DNA of 64,000 bases from assembly GCA_029167225.1 (NCBI GenBank), contig JARFNK010000022.1, positions 29,408 through 93,407 on the forward strand, written 5' to 3'. The notes beneath the pieces were generated by a model. That model did not search any database and was not told the origin of the DNA. It worked only from the letters and a program-made list of their open reading frames with translations. Shown here in pieces: positions 16,250-24,869 of this stretch. Numbering within the stretch: the first letter of the stretch is position 1; each line of letters starts with the position of its first letter. The DNA comes from Sphingobium arseniciresistens (GTDB lineage Bacteria > Pseudomonadota > Alphaproteobacteria > Sphingomonadales > Sphingomonadaceae). Made by a program: the position numbers and the translations under genes.

Positions 16250-16539
16250 GATACGCCATTTGCCAATCTCGATGCACCACCAGGATTGCCGTGGTTCGCG
16301 GAGATTGCCCCAACATTATTTGGGGCATTTCGTCCCAGCACTTGCCGTGTCGTTCCTTCTTGCCATCGGACGAGCAACGCCTTCCGTTTCGGTGGCCTTG
16401 AGCTCATGCTGCCTTCAGCCAGCCATGTTCATCGCGCCGGATTTCCTCCATTCGAACCCGGAAATCGCCACTTGGAGCCGCGCAAAAAGTTCTATAGGAC
16501 AACGCGAAGGCCGACCATTTTCTTCGGAAAAAAGCACAT

Positions 16540-16577
16540 AAAGCCGAGGTTTTCATAACCTCGGCTTTGCTTTTATT
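16540..16577 (+). terminator. Intrinsic terminator, 12-bp perfect stem
   Basis: AAAGCCGAGGTT (16540-16551) pairs perfectly with AACCTCGGCTTT (16557-16568) across a 5-base loop and is followed by GCTTTTATT. The A-run on the 5' side means it may also terminate in the reverse direction. Confidence 0.85.
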
Positions 16578-16709
16578 GACATGGGTCAGAGGTTCAGCCG
16601 TCCCCTTCATACAAGCGCTGATTTCGATCCGCCCGCGATATTCACGCCCCTTCGCCGCGGCGCCGATCGCCTGCCTTTGCGCACATTGGCCAGCCTCCGT
16701 CCCAACGAC

Positions 16710-16750
16710 AAAAGGCGGCCCGGGGGCTGCATCCCCGAACCGCCTTTCTC
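16710..16750 (-). terminator. Intrinsic terminator downstream of aceA
   Basis: On the minus strand AAAGGCGG and CGGGG arms pair with CCCCG and CCGCCTTT across a short loop, followed by TTTTGTCGTT. It lies about 50 bp after the isocitrate lyase stop codon. Confidence 0.75.
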
Positions 16751-16797
16751 CCCACCCCCGGAGCGCCGACTTATGGCCGGCACTCCGTGAACATCGC

Positions 16798-18393
16798 TTA
16801 TGCCGCGAACTGGTTCATCGTGTTGTGGATGCCGCCTGCCTTCAGCGCGGCCTCGCCAGCGAAATATTCCTTGTGGTCGTCGCCGATGTCGGAGCCCGAC
16901 ATGTTCTGATGCTTCACGCAGGCAATCCCTTCGCGGATCTCCTTGCGCTGCACGCCCTTGACGTAGCCCAGCATACCTTCCTCGCCAAAATATTCCTTGG
17001 CGAGATTGTCGGTGCTGAGCGCGGCCGTGTGATAGGTTGGCAGCGTGATCAGGTGATGGAAGATGCCGGCACGCTTCGCCGCGTCACGCTGGAAGGTGCG
17101 GATCTTCTCGTCGGCCTCGTCCGCCAATTCGGTGCCGTCATAATCGACCGACATCAGCTTGGCGCGATCATAGGCAGACACGTCCTTCCCGGCCTCCGTC
17201 CAGGCATCGAACACCTGTTGGCGGAAGTTCAGCGTCCAGTTGAACGAGGGCGAATTGTTGTAGACCAGCTTCGCATTGGGAATGACTTCCCGGATGCGAT
17301 CGACCATGCCCGCGATCTGCTCGATATGCGGCTTCTCGGTCTCGATCCACAGCAGGTCCGCGCCGTTCTGCAGCGAGACGATGCAGTCGAGAACGCAGCG
17401 GTCCGCGCCAGTGCCCTTGCGGAACTCGAACAGGTTGCTGGGCAGGCGCTTGGGCCGCATCAGCTTGCCGTCGCGGTTCAGGATGACATCGCCGTTACGC
17501 GCGGTCGCCGGATCGATCTCCTCGCAGTCGAGGAAGCTGTTATACTGGTCGCCAATGTCGCCCGGTTCCTTGCTGACCGCGATCTGCTTGGTGAGGCCTG
17601 CGCCCAGCGAGTCGGTGCGGGTGACGATGATGCCGTCCTCGACGCCCAGTTCCAGGAAGGCATAGCGACAGGCCCGGACCTTCGCGAGGAAGTCCTCATG
17701 CGGCACCGTGACCTTGCCGTCCTGATGGCCACACTGCTTCTCGTCGGAAACCTGGTTCTCGATCTGCAGCGCACAGGCGCCGGCCTCGATCATCTTCTTG
17801 GCGAGCAGATAGGTCGCCTCGGCATTGCCGAAGCCTGCGTCGATATCCGCAATGATCGGAACGACATGCGTCTGATAGTTATCGACCGCATTGAGCAGCC
17901 GCTGCTCCTCGACCTGGTTGCCGGCAGCGCGCGCGGCGTCGATCTCGCGGAACATCATGCCCAGTTCGCGAGCGTCGGCCTGACGCAGGAAGGTGTAGAG
18001 TTCCTCGATCAGCGCGGGGACGCTGGTCTTCTCATGCATCGACTGGTCGGGCAGCGGACCGAACTCGCTGCGCAGCGCCGCGACCATCCAGCCCGACAGG
18101 TACAGGTAGCGCCGCTCGGTGGAGCCGAAATGCTTCTTGATGCTGATCATCTTCTGCTGGCCGATGAAGCCGTGCCAGCAGCCCAGCGACTGGGTGTAGT
18201 TGGCCGGATCGGCATCATAGGCGGCCATGTCGCGGCGCATGATCGCAGCGGTGTAGCGCGCGATGTCGAGGCCGGTCTGAAACCGGTTCTGCAGCTTCAT
18301 GCGGGCGACGGACTCGGCGCTGATGCCATCCCATGTGCCGCCATGGCTGCCGATGAGCGCTTTGGTGTGGGTAATATCATCCTGGTACGACAT
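16798..18393 (-). CDS. aceA: Isocitrate lyase
   Basis: 531 residues from ATG 18393 (MSYQDDITHTKALI), with GAGG 9 bases upstream. It cleaves isocitrate to glyoxylate and succinate, the first step of the glyoxylate shunt. The catalytic loop reads EKQCGHQDGK, with Gln where many isocitrate lyases have KKCGH; this matches the long (about 530 aa) Pseudomonas-type enzymes. IIADIDAGFGNAEATYLLAKK carries metal-binding residues, and LLWIETEKP and NNSPSFNW are conserved active-site blocks. It is divergent from a ScfR/RamB-type regulator and followed by a strong terminator, so it is probably monocistronic and controlled from the shared 165-bp region. Confidence 0.96.
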   Translation of the reverse strand: MSYQDDITHTKALIGSHGGTWDGISAESVARMKLQNRFQTGLDIARYTAAIMRRDMAAYDADPANYTQSLGCWHGFIGQQKMISIKKHFGSTERRYLYLSGWMVAALRSEFGPLPDQSMHEKTSVPALIEELYTFLRQADARELGMMFREIDAARAAGNQVEEQRLLNAVDNYQTHVVPIIADIDAGFGNAEATYLLAKKMIEAGACALQIENQVSDEKQCGHQDGKVTVPHEDFLAKVRACRYAFLELGVEDGIIVTRTDSLGAGLTKQIAVSKEPGDIGDQYNSFLDCEEIDPATARNGDVILNRDGKLMRPKRLPSNLFEFRKGTGADRCVLDCIVSLQNGADLLWIETEKPHIEQIAGMVDRIREVIPNAKLVYNNSPSFNWTLNFRQQVFDAWTEAGKDVSAYDRAKLMSVDYDGTELADEADEKIRTFQRDAAKRAGIFHHLITLPTYHTAALSTDNLAKEYFGEEGMLGYVKGVQRKEIREGIACVKHQNMSGSDIGDDHKEYFAGEAALKAGGIHNTMNQFAA

Positions 18394-18470
18394 GACGGTA
18401 ATCCTCAACTGCATGGCAAGTGATGAGCCCGCCTAGCCCGACATTTCATTGCTGTGGATGGCCCGCGAGG

Positions 18471-18535
18471 TTTACCTGTAAAACTTTACAAGCTATTCGT
18501 GTAAGGATGTAAGGGCACGACTTGTCGTGTTACAC
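18471..18535. promoter_or_regulatory. Palindrome cluster between aceA and its regulator
   Basis: The intergenic region contains TGTAAA-AC-TTTACA (18477-18490), overlapped by TTTAC-CT-GTAAA (18471-18482), then further TGTAA steps near 18500-18513, CACGAC-TT-GTCGTG (18516-18529) and GTGT-T-ACAC (18527-18535). The TGTAAA/TTTACA dyads are plausible operators for the adjacent ScfR-type regulator, whose RamB relatives bind short AT-rich dyads at the isocitrate lyase promoter. Assignment of sites to proteins is inference. Confidence 0.55.
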
Positions 18536-18557
18536 AAAAATTGCCGGAGGGCTTCCG

Positions 18558-19973
18558 ATGTCGAATGATCGCCCCGTCTATATGGGCCCGCGCCTCAAAC
18601 GGCTGCGCCGCGAACTGGGGCTGACGCAGGCCAATATGGCGAGCGACCTCGACATCTCTTCCTCCTATGTCGCGCTGCTGGAGCGCAACCAGCGCCCGCT
18701 GACCGCCGACATGCTGCTGCGCCTCGCCCGCACCTACAAGATGGACATGGCCGACCTCGCGGGAGACGGCGGCGCGGAATATACGGCGCGGCTTCAGGGG
18801 GTACTGAAGGATCCGATGTTCGCTGACATCGACCTGCCCTCGCTGGAGGTCGCGGACGCGGCGACCAACTACCCCGGCATTACCGAGGCGCTGCTGCGGC
18901 TATACACCTCCTATCGCGAGGAGCAATTGGCGCTGGCCGACCGAAGCGCGGAAGCTGGCACGGCCGATGGCGAGGAGGACGCCTCCGATCCTGTGGCGGA
19001 GGCCCGTCGCTTCATCGCCGCGCGCCACAACAGCTTCCCGCTGCTGGACGACAGCGCCGAACGGCTGGCGCAGGAAATCGCCGGGCATGACGGCATGGTG
19101 GGGCATCTCAAGACCCGCCACCGCCTGCGCGTGCGCCGCCTGCCCGCCGATATCATGATGGGCACGGTGCGGCGGCTGGACCGGCATCGCGAGGAAATCT
19201 GGCTCAACGAGACGCTGGACAGCGCCAGCCAGAATTTCCAGCTCGCGCTGCAGATCGTCTATCTGGAAATGCGCGGGGAGATCGACACGCTGCTGAAGGA
19301 AGGCAATTTCGCCAATGTCTCCAGCCAGCGGCTCGCCCGCCGGGCGCTGGGCAGCTATGCCGCCGCCGCGCTCATCATGCCCTATTCCGCCTTCGCCAAG
19401 GCTGTCGAGACGAGACATTATGACGTGGAGGCGCTCGCCCGGCAGTTCGGCACCAGTTTCGAGCAGACCGCGCATCGCCTGACCACCCTGCAGAAGCCGG
19501 GGCAGGAGCGCGTGCCCTTCTTCTTCATCCGCGTCGATCCGGCAGGCAATGTGTCGAAGCGGCTGGACGGCGCCGGCTTTCCCTTCGCGCGGCATGGCGG
19601 CGCCTGCCCGCTCTGGTCGCTGCACCAGACCTTCCGCACCCCCCGGCAGATCCTGACGCAGTGGCTGGAACTGCCCGACGGCCAGCGCTTCTTTTCGATC
19701 GCGCGCACCGTGACGGCGGGCGGCGGCGTCTATGGTGCGCTGCAGGTCGAGCGCGCCATCGCCCTGTGCTGCGCGGCGGAACATGCAGGCAAGCTGATCT
19801 ATACCCAGGGACAGGGCGATGCGCGCAGCCAGCCCGCCACCCCCATCGGCGTCACCTGCCGCCTGTGCCATCGCACCGGCTGCACCGCGCGATCGGCGCC
19901 GCCCATCGGACGGCAGGTCATGCCGGAGGATTTCCACCGGGTCAGCGCACCGTTCGACTTCGCCGACGGCTGA
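18558..19973 (+). CDS. ScfR/RamB-type XRE-family transcriptional regulator
   Basis: 471 residues from ATG 18558 (MSNDRPVYMGPRL), with GGAGG upstream. N-terminal XRE helix-turn-helix (residues about 10-65: LRRELGLTQANMASDLDISSSYVALLERNQR written here as separate helices LRRELGLTQANMA and SSYVALLERNQR). The central part resembles the IrrE-like domain of short-chain fatty-acyl regulators, and the C-terminal ScfR domain has a cysteine set (CPLW, LCC, CRLCHRTGC) that may bind metal. RamB and relatives control acetate and glyoxylate-shunt genes, and this gene faces aceA, so it is very likely its regulator. Whether it represses or activates cannot be seen. Confidence 0.9.
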   Translation: MSNDRPVYMGPRLKRLRRELGLTQANMASDLDISSSYVALLERNQRPLTADMLLRLARTYKMDMADLAGDGGAEYTARLQGVLKDPMFADIDLPSLEVADAATNYPGITEALLRLYTSYREEQLALADRSAEAGTADGEEDASDPVAEARRFIAARHNSFPLLDDSAERLAQEIAGHDGMVGHLKTRHRLRVRRLPADIMMGTVRRLDRHREEIWLNETLDSASQNFQLALQIVYLEMRGEIDTLLKEGNFANVSSQRLARRALGSYAAAALIMPYSAFAKAVETRHYDVEALARQFGTSFEQTAHRLTTLQKPGQERVPFFFIRVDPAGNVSKRLDGAGFPFARHGGACPLWSLHQTFRTPRQILTQWLELPDGQRFFSIARTVTAGGGVYGALQVERAIALCCAAEHAGKLIYTQGQGDARSQPATPIGVTCRLCHRTGCTARSAPPIGRQVMPEDFHRVSAPFDFADG

Positions 19974-20004
19974 GCCAGGCAGCAAAGCAACCGACGCGAA
20001 GCGC

Positions 20005-20019
20005 TGTGATATTTTCACA
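20005..20019. promoter_or_regulatory. TGTGA-N5-TCACA dyad upstream of TonB receptor
   Basis: TGTGATATTTTCACA at 20005-20019 is a perfect dyad about 110 bp before the receptor start. It resembles a CRP/FNR-family site but with a 5-base rather than 6-base centre. It is a candidate operator only. Confidence 0.4.
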
Positions 20020-20126
20020 TCGTCACATTCGCGCGTCAATTCGTAACGCAAACGCAATCGCACCGCCGCCAAAGCGTCATGCCTGACAGGCAATGGCTCC
20101 CCCAACACATTACGGGGAGATCATTC

Positions 20127-22451
20127 ATGCGCATTGCATTCCATTCCTTGCTGGCGTCCGCCGCCATCACCGCATTGTTGCCAGCAGCCGCCCTGGCACA
20201 GGCGCCCGTCGCCAGCCCAGCCGAGCCCGCCGCCGTGGAGGGCGCCGATGGCGATGGCGCGATCGTTGTCTATGGCTTTGGCGAGACTCGCCAGGTGCAG
20301 TCGATCGGCAAGGACGACATCGCCCTGCTCACCCCCGGCACCACGCCGCTGAAAGCCATTCAGAAGCTGCCCGGCGTCAACTTCCAGTCGGCCGATGCCT
20401 TCGGCGCCTATGAATGGTCCTCGCGCATCTCGTTGCGCGGCTTCAACCAGAACCAGCTTGGCTTCACGCTGGACGGCGTACCGCTGGGCGACATGAGCTA
20501 CGGCAACTATAACGGCCTGCACATCAGCCGTGCGATCATCTCGGAAAATCTCGGCACCGTCTCTGTCAGCCAGGGCGCGGGCAACCTCGCCACCGCCTCC
20601 ACCAGTAACCTCGGCGGCACGCTTACCTTCACCTCGCGCGACCCTTCCAAGGATCTCGGCATCGCGGCATCGGGCACCTATGGCAGCAATGATACGTGGC
20701 GCGGCTTCGTGCGGATCGACAGCGGCGATCTGGGCGGCATTCGCGGCTATCTGAGCTATGGCTATCTCAATGCCGGCAAGTGGAAAGGCGACGGCGAACA
20801 GCGCCAGCATCAGGTGAATGCCAAGGTCGTCGCCGATGTCGGCGAGGGCAAGATCACGGCCTTCCTCAACTGGTCGGACCGTCGCGAAAACGACTATCAG
20901 GACATGTCGGCGGAGATGATCCAGCGCCTTGGCCGCGACTTCGACAATCTCGCGCCCGACTGGCAGACGGCCTATCAGATCGCCGCCATTGCCCGCAACC
21001 AGCAGTGGCTGGCCGCCAACGGATCGGCCTTCCCGCAGAGTGCCATGCCGTTCCCGCAATATGGCTTTACCTATCCCGCGCCGATCACATTGCTGGACGA
21101 TGGCTATTACGACGCTGCCGGCCTGCGCCGCGATTGGCTGGGCGGTGTCACCTTCGAAACGCCGCTGACGGACAGCGTCGACGTCAAGGTGCAGGGCTAT
21201 TATCATAACAACCACGGCCAGGGTCTGTGGTGGACCCCCTATACCGACAGCCCCAGCGGCGCACCGATCGCGATCCGCACCACCGAATATGACATGGACC
21301 GTGCTGGCACCATCGCCAGCCTCGCCTGGGAAACCGGCCCCAACCGACTGGAAGTGGGCGGCTGGTATGAAAGCAACGACTTCCATCAGGCCCGCCGCTT
21401 CTACGGCCTTGCCAACACGCTCGCGGGCTCCTCGCGCGACAGCCTGAAGTTCCAGAAGAACCCGTTCCTGACGCAGTGGGATTTCAACTACGACACCCAG
21501 ACCATGCAATATTATGTGATGGACAAGCTGGACCTAGGTCAGCTCACCATCTCGGGTGGCTGGAAGGGCGTGCGTGTGGAGAACAAGGCCACGCCGATCG
21601 TCTCGGGCGGCCTCGCCTCGGGCAATATCTCTTCGGAGGACTGGTTCCTGCCGCAGCTCGGCCTGCTCTATCGCATCAACGACAATGCCGAAGTCTTCGC
21701 CAACTATACCGAGAATTTCCGCCCCTTCGTCTCGGCGGCGACCTCCGGCCTGTTCGGCATCAGCCAGGCGAGCTTCAATGCGAGCGCGGGCAACCTCAAG
21801 CCGGAAACATCGAAGACCATCGAGGGCGGCCTGCGTTATCGCACCGGCATGTTCCAGGCGGCGCTGGCCGGCTATTATGTCGACTTCAACAACCGCATCC
21901 TCGCCGTGCAGGTCGGTGCGCCGATCGAGGGCCGGCCTTCGGAACTGCAGAATGTGGGCTCGGTCCGCTCCTTTGGCTTCGAGGCGTCGGGCACGATCAC
22001 GCTGATGCGTGGTCTCTCGGCAACCGCATCCTACGCCTATAACGACTCGACCTATCGCGACGATGTGCTGAGCGGCGTGACGACCATCCCGCTCAAGGGC
22101 AAGACCGTTACCGACAGCCCAAAGCATATCGCGTCGGCCGAGATCGCCTATGACGGCGACCTGTTCTTCGGCCGCATCGGTGCGAACTACATGTCGAAGC
22201 GCTACTACACCTATACCAATGACCAGTCGGTCGGCGGTCGGGTGGTGGCCGATGCCAGCATCGGCATCAAGGTGCCCGAAGGCATGGGCTTCCTGACCGG
22301 CTTCGCCATCGAGGGATCGGTGACGAACCTGTTCGACAAGGACTATGTCGGCACCGTCGGCTCCGGCGGCTTCGGCAACAGCGGCGACGCGCAGACCCTG
22401 CTGCCCGCCGCGCCGCGCCAGTTCTTCGTCACGCTGCGCAAGGGCTTCTAG
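20127..22451 (+). CDS. TonB-dependent receptor
   Basis: 774 residues from ATG 20127 (MRIAFHSLLASAAITALL), with GGGGAG upstream. There is a signal peptide ending near ALAQA, then a TonB-box-like IVVYGFGE. The plug domain follows (LKAIQKLPGVNFQS ... SLRGFNQNQLGFTLDGVPLGD ... GNLATASTSNLGGTL), and the beta-barrel ends in the typical aromatic C-terminus FFVTLRKGF. It moves a ligand across the outer membrane using TonB/ExbBD energy. The ligand is unknown: neither iron nor glycan features are decisive. A terminator follows, so it is probably not co-transcribed with egtB. Confidence 0.92.
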   Translation: MRIAFHSLLASAAITALLPAAALAQAPVASPAEPAAVEGADGDGAIVVYGFGETRQVQSIGKDDIALLTPGTTPLKAIQKLPGVNFQSADAFGAYEWSSRISLRGFNQNQLGFTLDGVPLGDMSYGNYNGLHISRAIISENLGTVSVSQGAGNLATASTSNLGGTLTFTSRDPSKDLGIAASGTYGSNDTWRGFVRIDSGDLGGIRGYLSYGYLNAGKWKGDGEQRQHQVNAKVVADVGEGKITAFLNWSDRRENDYQDMSAEMIQRLGRDFDNLAPDWQTAYQIAAIARNQQWLAANGSAFPQSAMPFPQYGFTYPAPITLLDDGYYDAAGLRRDWLGGVTFETPLTDSVDVKVQGYYHNNHGQGLWWTPYTDSPSGAPIAIRTTEYDMDRAGTIASLAWETGPNRLEVGGWYESNDFHQARRFYGLANTLAGSSRDSLKFQKNPFLTQWDFNYDTQTMQYYVMDKLDLGQLTISGGWKGVRVENKATPIVSGGLASGNISSEDWFLPQLGLLYRINDNAEVFANYTENFRPFVSAATSGLFGISQASFNASAGNLKPETSKTIEGGLRYRTGMFQAALAGYYVDFNNRILAVQVGAPIEGRPSELQNVGSVRSFGFEASGTITLMRGLSATASYAYNDSTYRDDVLSGVTTIPLKGKTVTDSPKHIASAEIAYDGDLFFGRIGANYMSKRYYTYTNDQSVGGRVVADASIGIKVPEGMGFLTGFAIEGSVTNLFDKDYVGTVGSGGFGNSGDAQTLLPAAPRQFFVTLRKGF

Positions 22452-22461
22452 GAACCGGCGG

Positions 22462-22508
22462 GGAGAGAGCGGCCAGCAACATGGCCGTTCTCTCCGCACG
22501 GTTTCTTT
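22462..22508 (+). terminator. Intrinsic terminator after TonB receptor
   Basis: GGAGAGAGCGGCCA (22462-22475) pairs with TGGCCGTTCTCTCC (22482-22495) across a 6-base loop with a single G-T wobble. A T-rich tract (GTTTCTTTCT) follows after a few bases. Confidence 0.8.
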
Positions 22509-22582
22509 CTCATGACGAACACGTAATGACCTTTACAATCTGACGTCCTGCCGGAACATAGCCACCGGTCATGCGCTCTTGA

Positions 22583-22608
22583 CGATACGAGAGCGGCAGA
22601 CCGTATCG
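22583..22608. repeat. 7-bp inverted repeat in egtB leader
   Basis: CGATACG (22583-22589) and CGTATCG (22602-22608) flank 12 bases just before the egtB ribosome binding site. It could be an operator or a leader hairpin affecting translation. The arms are short, so chance is possible. Confidence 0.35.
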
Positions 22609-22619
22609 GAAGGGCAAGA

Positions 22620-23888
22620 ATGGCGACCAGCCGGACCGCATACAAACAAGACGATCTGGAACAGCATTATCGGTCGGTCCGCGCACTGACCGAAGCGCTT
22701 GCTGCGCCCTTGAGCGACGCGGATGCCACCGTGCAGTCGATGCCGGACGCCTCTCCGGCCAAATGGCATCTGGCGCATGTCACATGGTTTTTCGAAACTT
22801 TTGTGCTGCGCGACCATGTGCCCGGCTATCGCCCGTTCAACGATCGCTACGCCTATCTCTTCAACAGCTATTACGAGGCCGAAGGGCCGCGTCATACGCG
22901 ATCGCACCGGGGGCTGCTCACCCGGCCATCGCTGGACGAGATCCGCGCCTATCGCGCCCATGTCGACACCGCCATGATTGCAGCCCTGCCCGCTCTTTCG
23001 GGTGATGTCCACGAGCTGATCACGCTCGGCCTGCATCATGAACAGCAGCATCAGGAACTGCTGCTGACCGACATACAGCATCTCTTCGCGCAGAACCCGA
23101 TGGAGCCGGCGATGTTTCCCACCCGGCCGGCCTCCCCCGCGCCAGCGCCCGGCGCGCTGCACTGGCTGGAGGGTAGGGAAAATCTGGTGGAGATCGGCCA
23201 CAGCGCATCGTCCGGCTTCGCCTTCGATTGCGAAATGCCGCGCCATAAGGTAGCGCTCGTCCCGCACGCGCTTGCCCACCGCCCCGTCACCAATGGCGAG
23301 TGGATCGCCTTCATCGAGGATGGCGGATACCGGGAGCCCCGCCATTGGCTGTCCGATGGCTGGGCCTGGGTGAAGGCGGAAGACGTCGCGGCGCCGCTTT
23401 ACTGGCGTGAAGAGGAAGGGGGGTGGACGGCATTTGCGCTGGATGGGCGTCACCCCGTCAATCTCGCCGCGCCGGTGACGCATATCAGCCTGTACGAGGC
23501 CGACGCCTATGCCAGCTGGGCCGGTGCGCGCCTGCCGACCGAAGCGGAGTGGGAAAGCGCGGCGCAGACCATCTCGCCTTGGAGCGGCGTACAAATGGAT
23601 GAAGCGGCCTGTCCCCGGCCCATGCCTTGCGATTACGAAGGCGCGATCGCGCAGATGTTCGGCGACGTATGGGAATGGACCGGCAGCGCCTATCGCCCCC
23701 ACCCTGGCTTCCGCGCGGCGGACGGCGCGGTGGGCGAATATAATGGCAAGTTCATGTCCGGCCAGTTCATCCTCAAGGGCGGCAGCTGCGCCACCCCGCG
23801 CGGCCATATGCGGGCGAGCTATCGCAACTTCTTCTACCCCCATCAACGCTGGCAGTTTACCGGGCTGCGGCTGGCAAAGGATCTCTGA
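22620..23888 (+). CDS. egtB: Ergothioneine biosynthesis protein EgtB (sulfoxide synthase)
   Basis: 422 residues. The N-terminal DinB-like domain supplies iron ligands: AKWHLAHVTWFFE (His50/His53 region) and LGLHHEQQHQELLLTD (His140 and His144). The C-terminal domain is the formylglycine-generating/sulfatase-modifying fold, ending RASYRNFFYPHQRWQFTGLRL. EgtB joins a sulfur donor (cysteine or gamma-glutamylcysteine) to hercynine with O2 on non-heme iron. egtD begins 3 bp after its stop, a two-gene operon. No egtA, egtC or egtE is in this window. Confidence 0.93.
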   Translation: MATSRTAYKQDDLEQHYRSVRALTEALAAPLSDADATVQSMPDASPAKWHLAHVTWFFETFVLRDHVPGYRPFNDRYAYLFNSYYEAEGPRHTRSHRGLLTRPSLDEIRAYRAHVDTAMIAALPALSGDVHELITLGLHHEQQHQELLLTDIQHLFAQNPMEPAMFPTRPASPAPAPGALHWLEGRENLVEIGHSASSGFAFDCEMPRHKVALVPHALAHRPVTNGEWIAFIEDGGYREPRHWLSDGWAWVKAEDVAAPLYWREEEGGWTAFALDGRHPVNLAAPVTHISLYEADAYASWAGARLPTEAEWESAAQTISPWSGVQMDEAACPRPMPCDYEGAIAQMFGDVWEWTGSAYRPHPGFRAADGAVGEYNGKFMSGQFILKGGSCATPRGHMRASYRNFFYPHQRWQFTGLRLAKDL

Positions 23889-23891
23889 CCG

Positions 23892-24869
23892 ATGCTCCTG
23901 ACATCCGAAATGACGGGCCTCTCCCTGACCCCGCCCCCCGTCGCCGATCCCGCATTCCGCACCGACATGCTGGACGGCTTCGCCCGCAGACCCAAGGCGA
24001 CGCCGCCCATCTGGTTCTACGACCGGCGCGGCTCCGAGCTGTTCGAGGCGATCACCGACCTTCCCGAATATTATGTGACGCGGACGGAAGCTGCGCTGCT
24101 GTCCCGCCATGGCCCGGACGTTGCTGCCGCTGTCGGCGCAGGGCGCGCAGTCGTGGAATTCGGGGCGGGCAGCGCACGGAAAACGCCACTGCTGCTTCAG
24201 GCGATCGCTCCCTCCGCCTATGTGCCCATCGACATCAGCGGCGGATTCCTGCGAGAAAGCAGCAAGGCCCTGGCCCAGCGCTTCCCCGGCCTGCCTGTGC
24301 TGCCCATAGAGGCGGATTTCAACAGCCCCGTGCCGTTGCCAGACGCGATCGCCCGCCTTCCCAAGCTGGGCTTTTTTCCGGGCTCGACCATCGGCAATCA
24401 GGAACCGGCCGATGCGGTCGATCTGCTGCGCGCAATGCGGCAGTCCCTGGGCGAGGGCGCGATGCTGCTAATCGGCATGGATCGCATCAAGCCTCTGGAC
24501 CGGCTCATTCCGGCCTATGACGATGCGGCTGGCGTGACCGCCGCGTTCAACCTGAACCTCCTTCGGCGCATCAACCGGGAGCTTGGCGGTGACATCCCCA
24601 TCGAGCGCTTCGCCCATCGCGCGATCTGGAACGACGCCGCCGCCCGCATCGAAATGCATCTCGAAGCGATGCACGACATCGATTTCCAGATTGCCGGAAC
24701 CCCCTTCACCATGAGCAAGGGCGAGACGATCCATACCGAAAGCAGCCACAAATACGGATCGCGCGACAGCCGCCTGCTGCTGCGCGCAGCAGGCTGGGAA
24801 CCGCGCGCCGAATGGACAGACGACGAGCAGTTCTTCTCACTGATCCTCGCACATGCGATGGAGCGTTAG
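23892..24869 (+). CDS. egtD: L-histidine N-alpha-methyltransferase EgtD
   Basis: 325 residues. EgtD trimethylates histidine with SAM to give hercynine, the EgtB substrate. Diagnostic blocks are FYDRRGSELFEAITDLPEYY, the SAM-binding VVEFGAGSARKTPLLL, FFPGSTIGNQEP and the C-terminal IHTESSHKYG. It follows egtB directly. Its 3' end overlaps the convergent outer-membrane factor gene by 4 bp, so any termination signal for either transcript must lie inside the opposing gene. Confidence 0.94.
   Translation: MLLTSEMTGLSLTPPPVADPAFRTDMLDGFARRPKATPPIWFYDRRGSELFEAITDLPEYYVTRTEAALLSRHGPDVAAAVGAGRAVVEFGAGSARKTPLLLQAIAPSAYVPIDISGGFLRESSKALAQRFPGLPVLPIEADFNSPVPLPDAIARLPKLGFFPGSTIGNQEPADAVDLLRAMRQSLGEGAMLLIGMDRIKPLDRLIPAYDDAAGVTAAFNLNLLRRINRELGGDIPIERFAHRAIWNDAAARIEMHLEAMHDIDFQIAGTPFTMSKGETIHTESSHKYGSRDSRLLLRAAGWEPRAEWTDDEQFFSLILAHAMER

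Larger units (their letters stand above)
16250..16797. other. Non-coding junction between accessory region and aceA, with two terminators
   Basis: 548 bp without a supportable gene. It holds a 12-bp-stem terminator (16540-16577) for the metallopeptidase operon and a GC-rich terminator (about 16710-16750) for aceA. Short frames crossing it run through these hairpins and are not believable. This is where the accessory island ends and chromosome-type genes begin; I see no tRNA gene or clear attachment repeat. Confidence 0.6.

Noticed and set aside
16404-16610. 68-codon minus-strand frame between the island and aceA
   Set aside because: It runs through a 12-bp-stem terminator and has no support from context.
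16250-16797. Attachment site or tRNA gene at the island edge
   Set aside because: I could not find a cloverleaf or a direct repeat; the structure at 16540-16577 is an ordinary terminator.
20005-20019. Reading the TGTGA-TCACA dyad as a definite CRP site
   Set aside because: Centre is 5 rather than 6 bases and no cognate regulator is visible; listed only as a candidate operator.
20121-21509. 462-codon minus-strand frame across the first TonB receptor
   Set aside because: Shadow of the plus-strand receptor, no recognisable domain.
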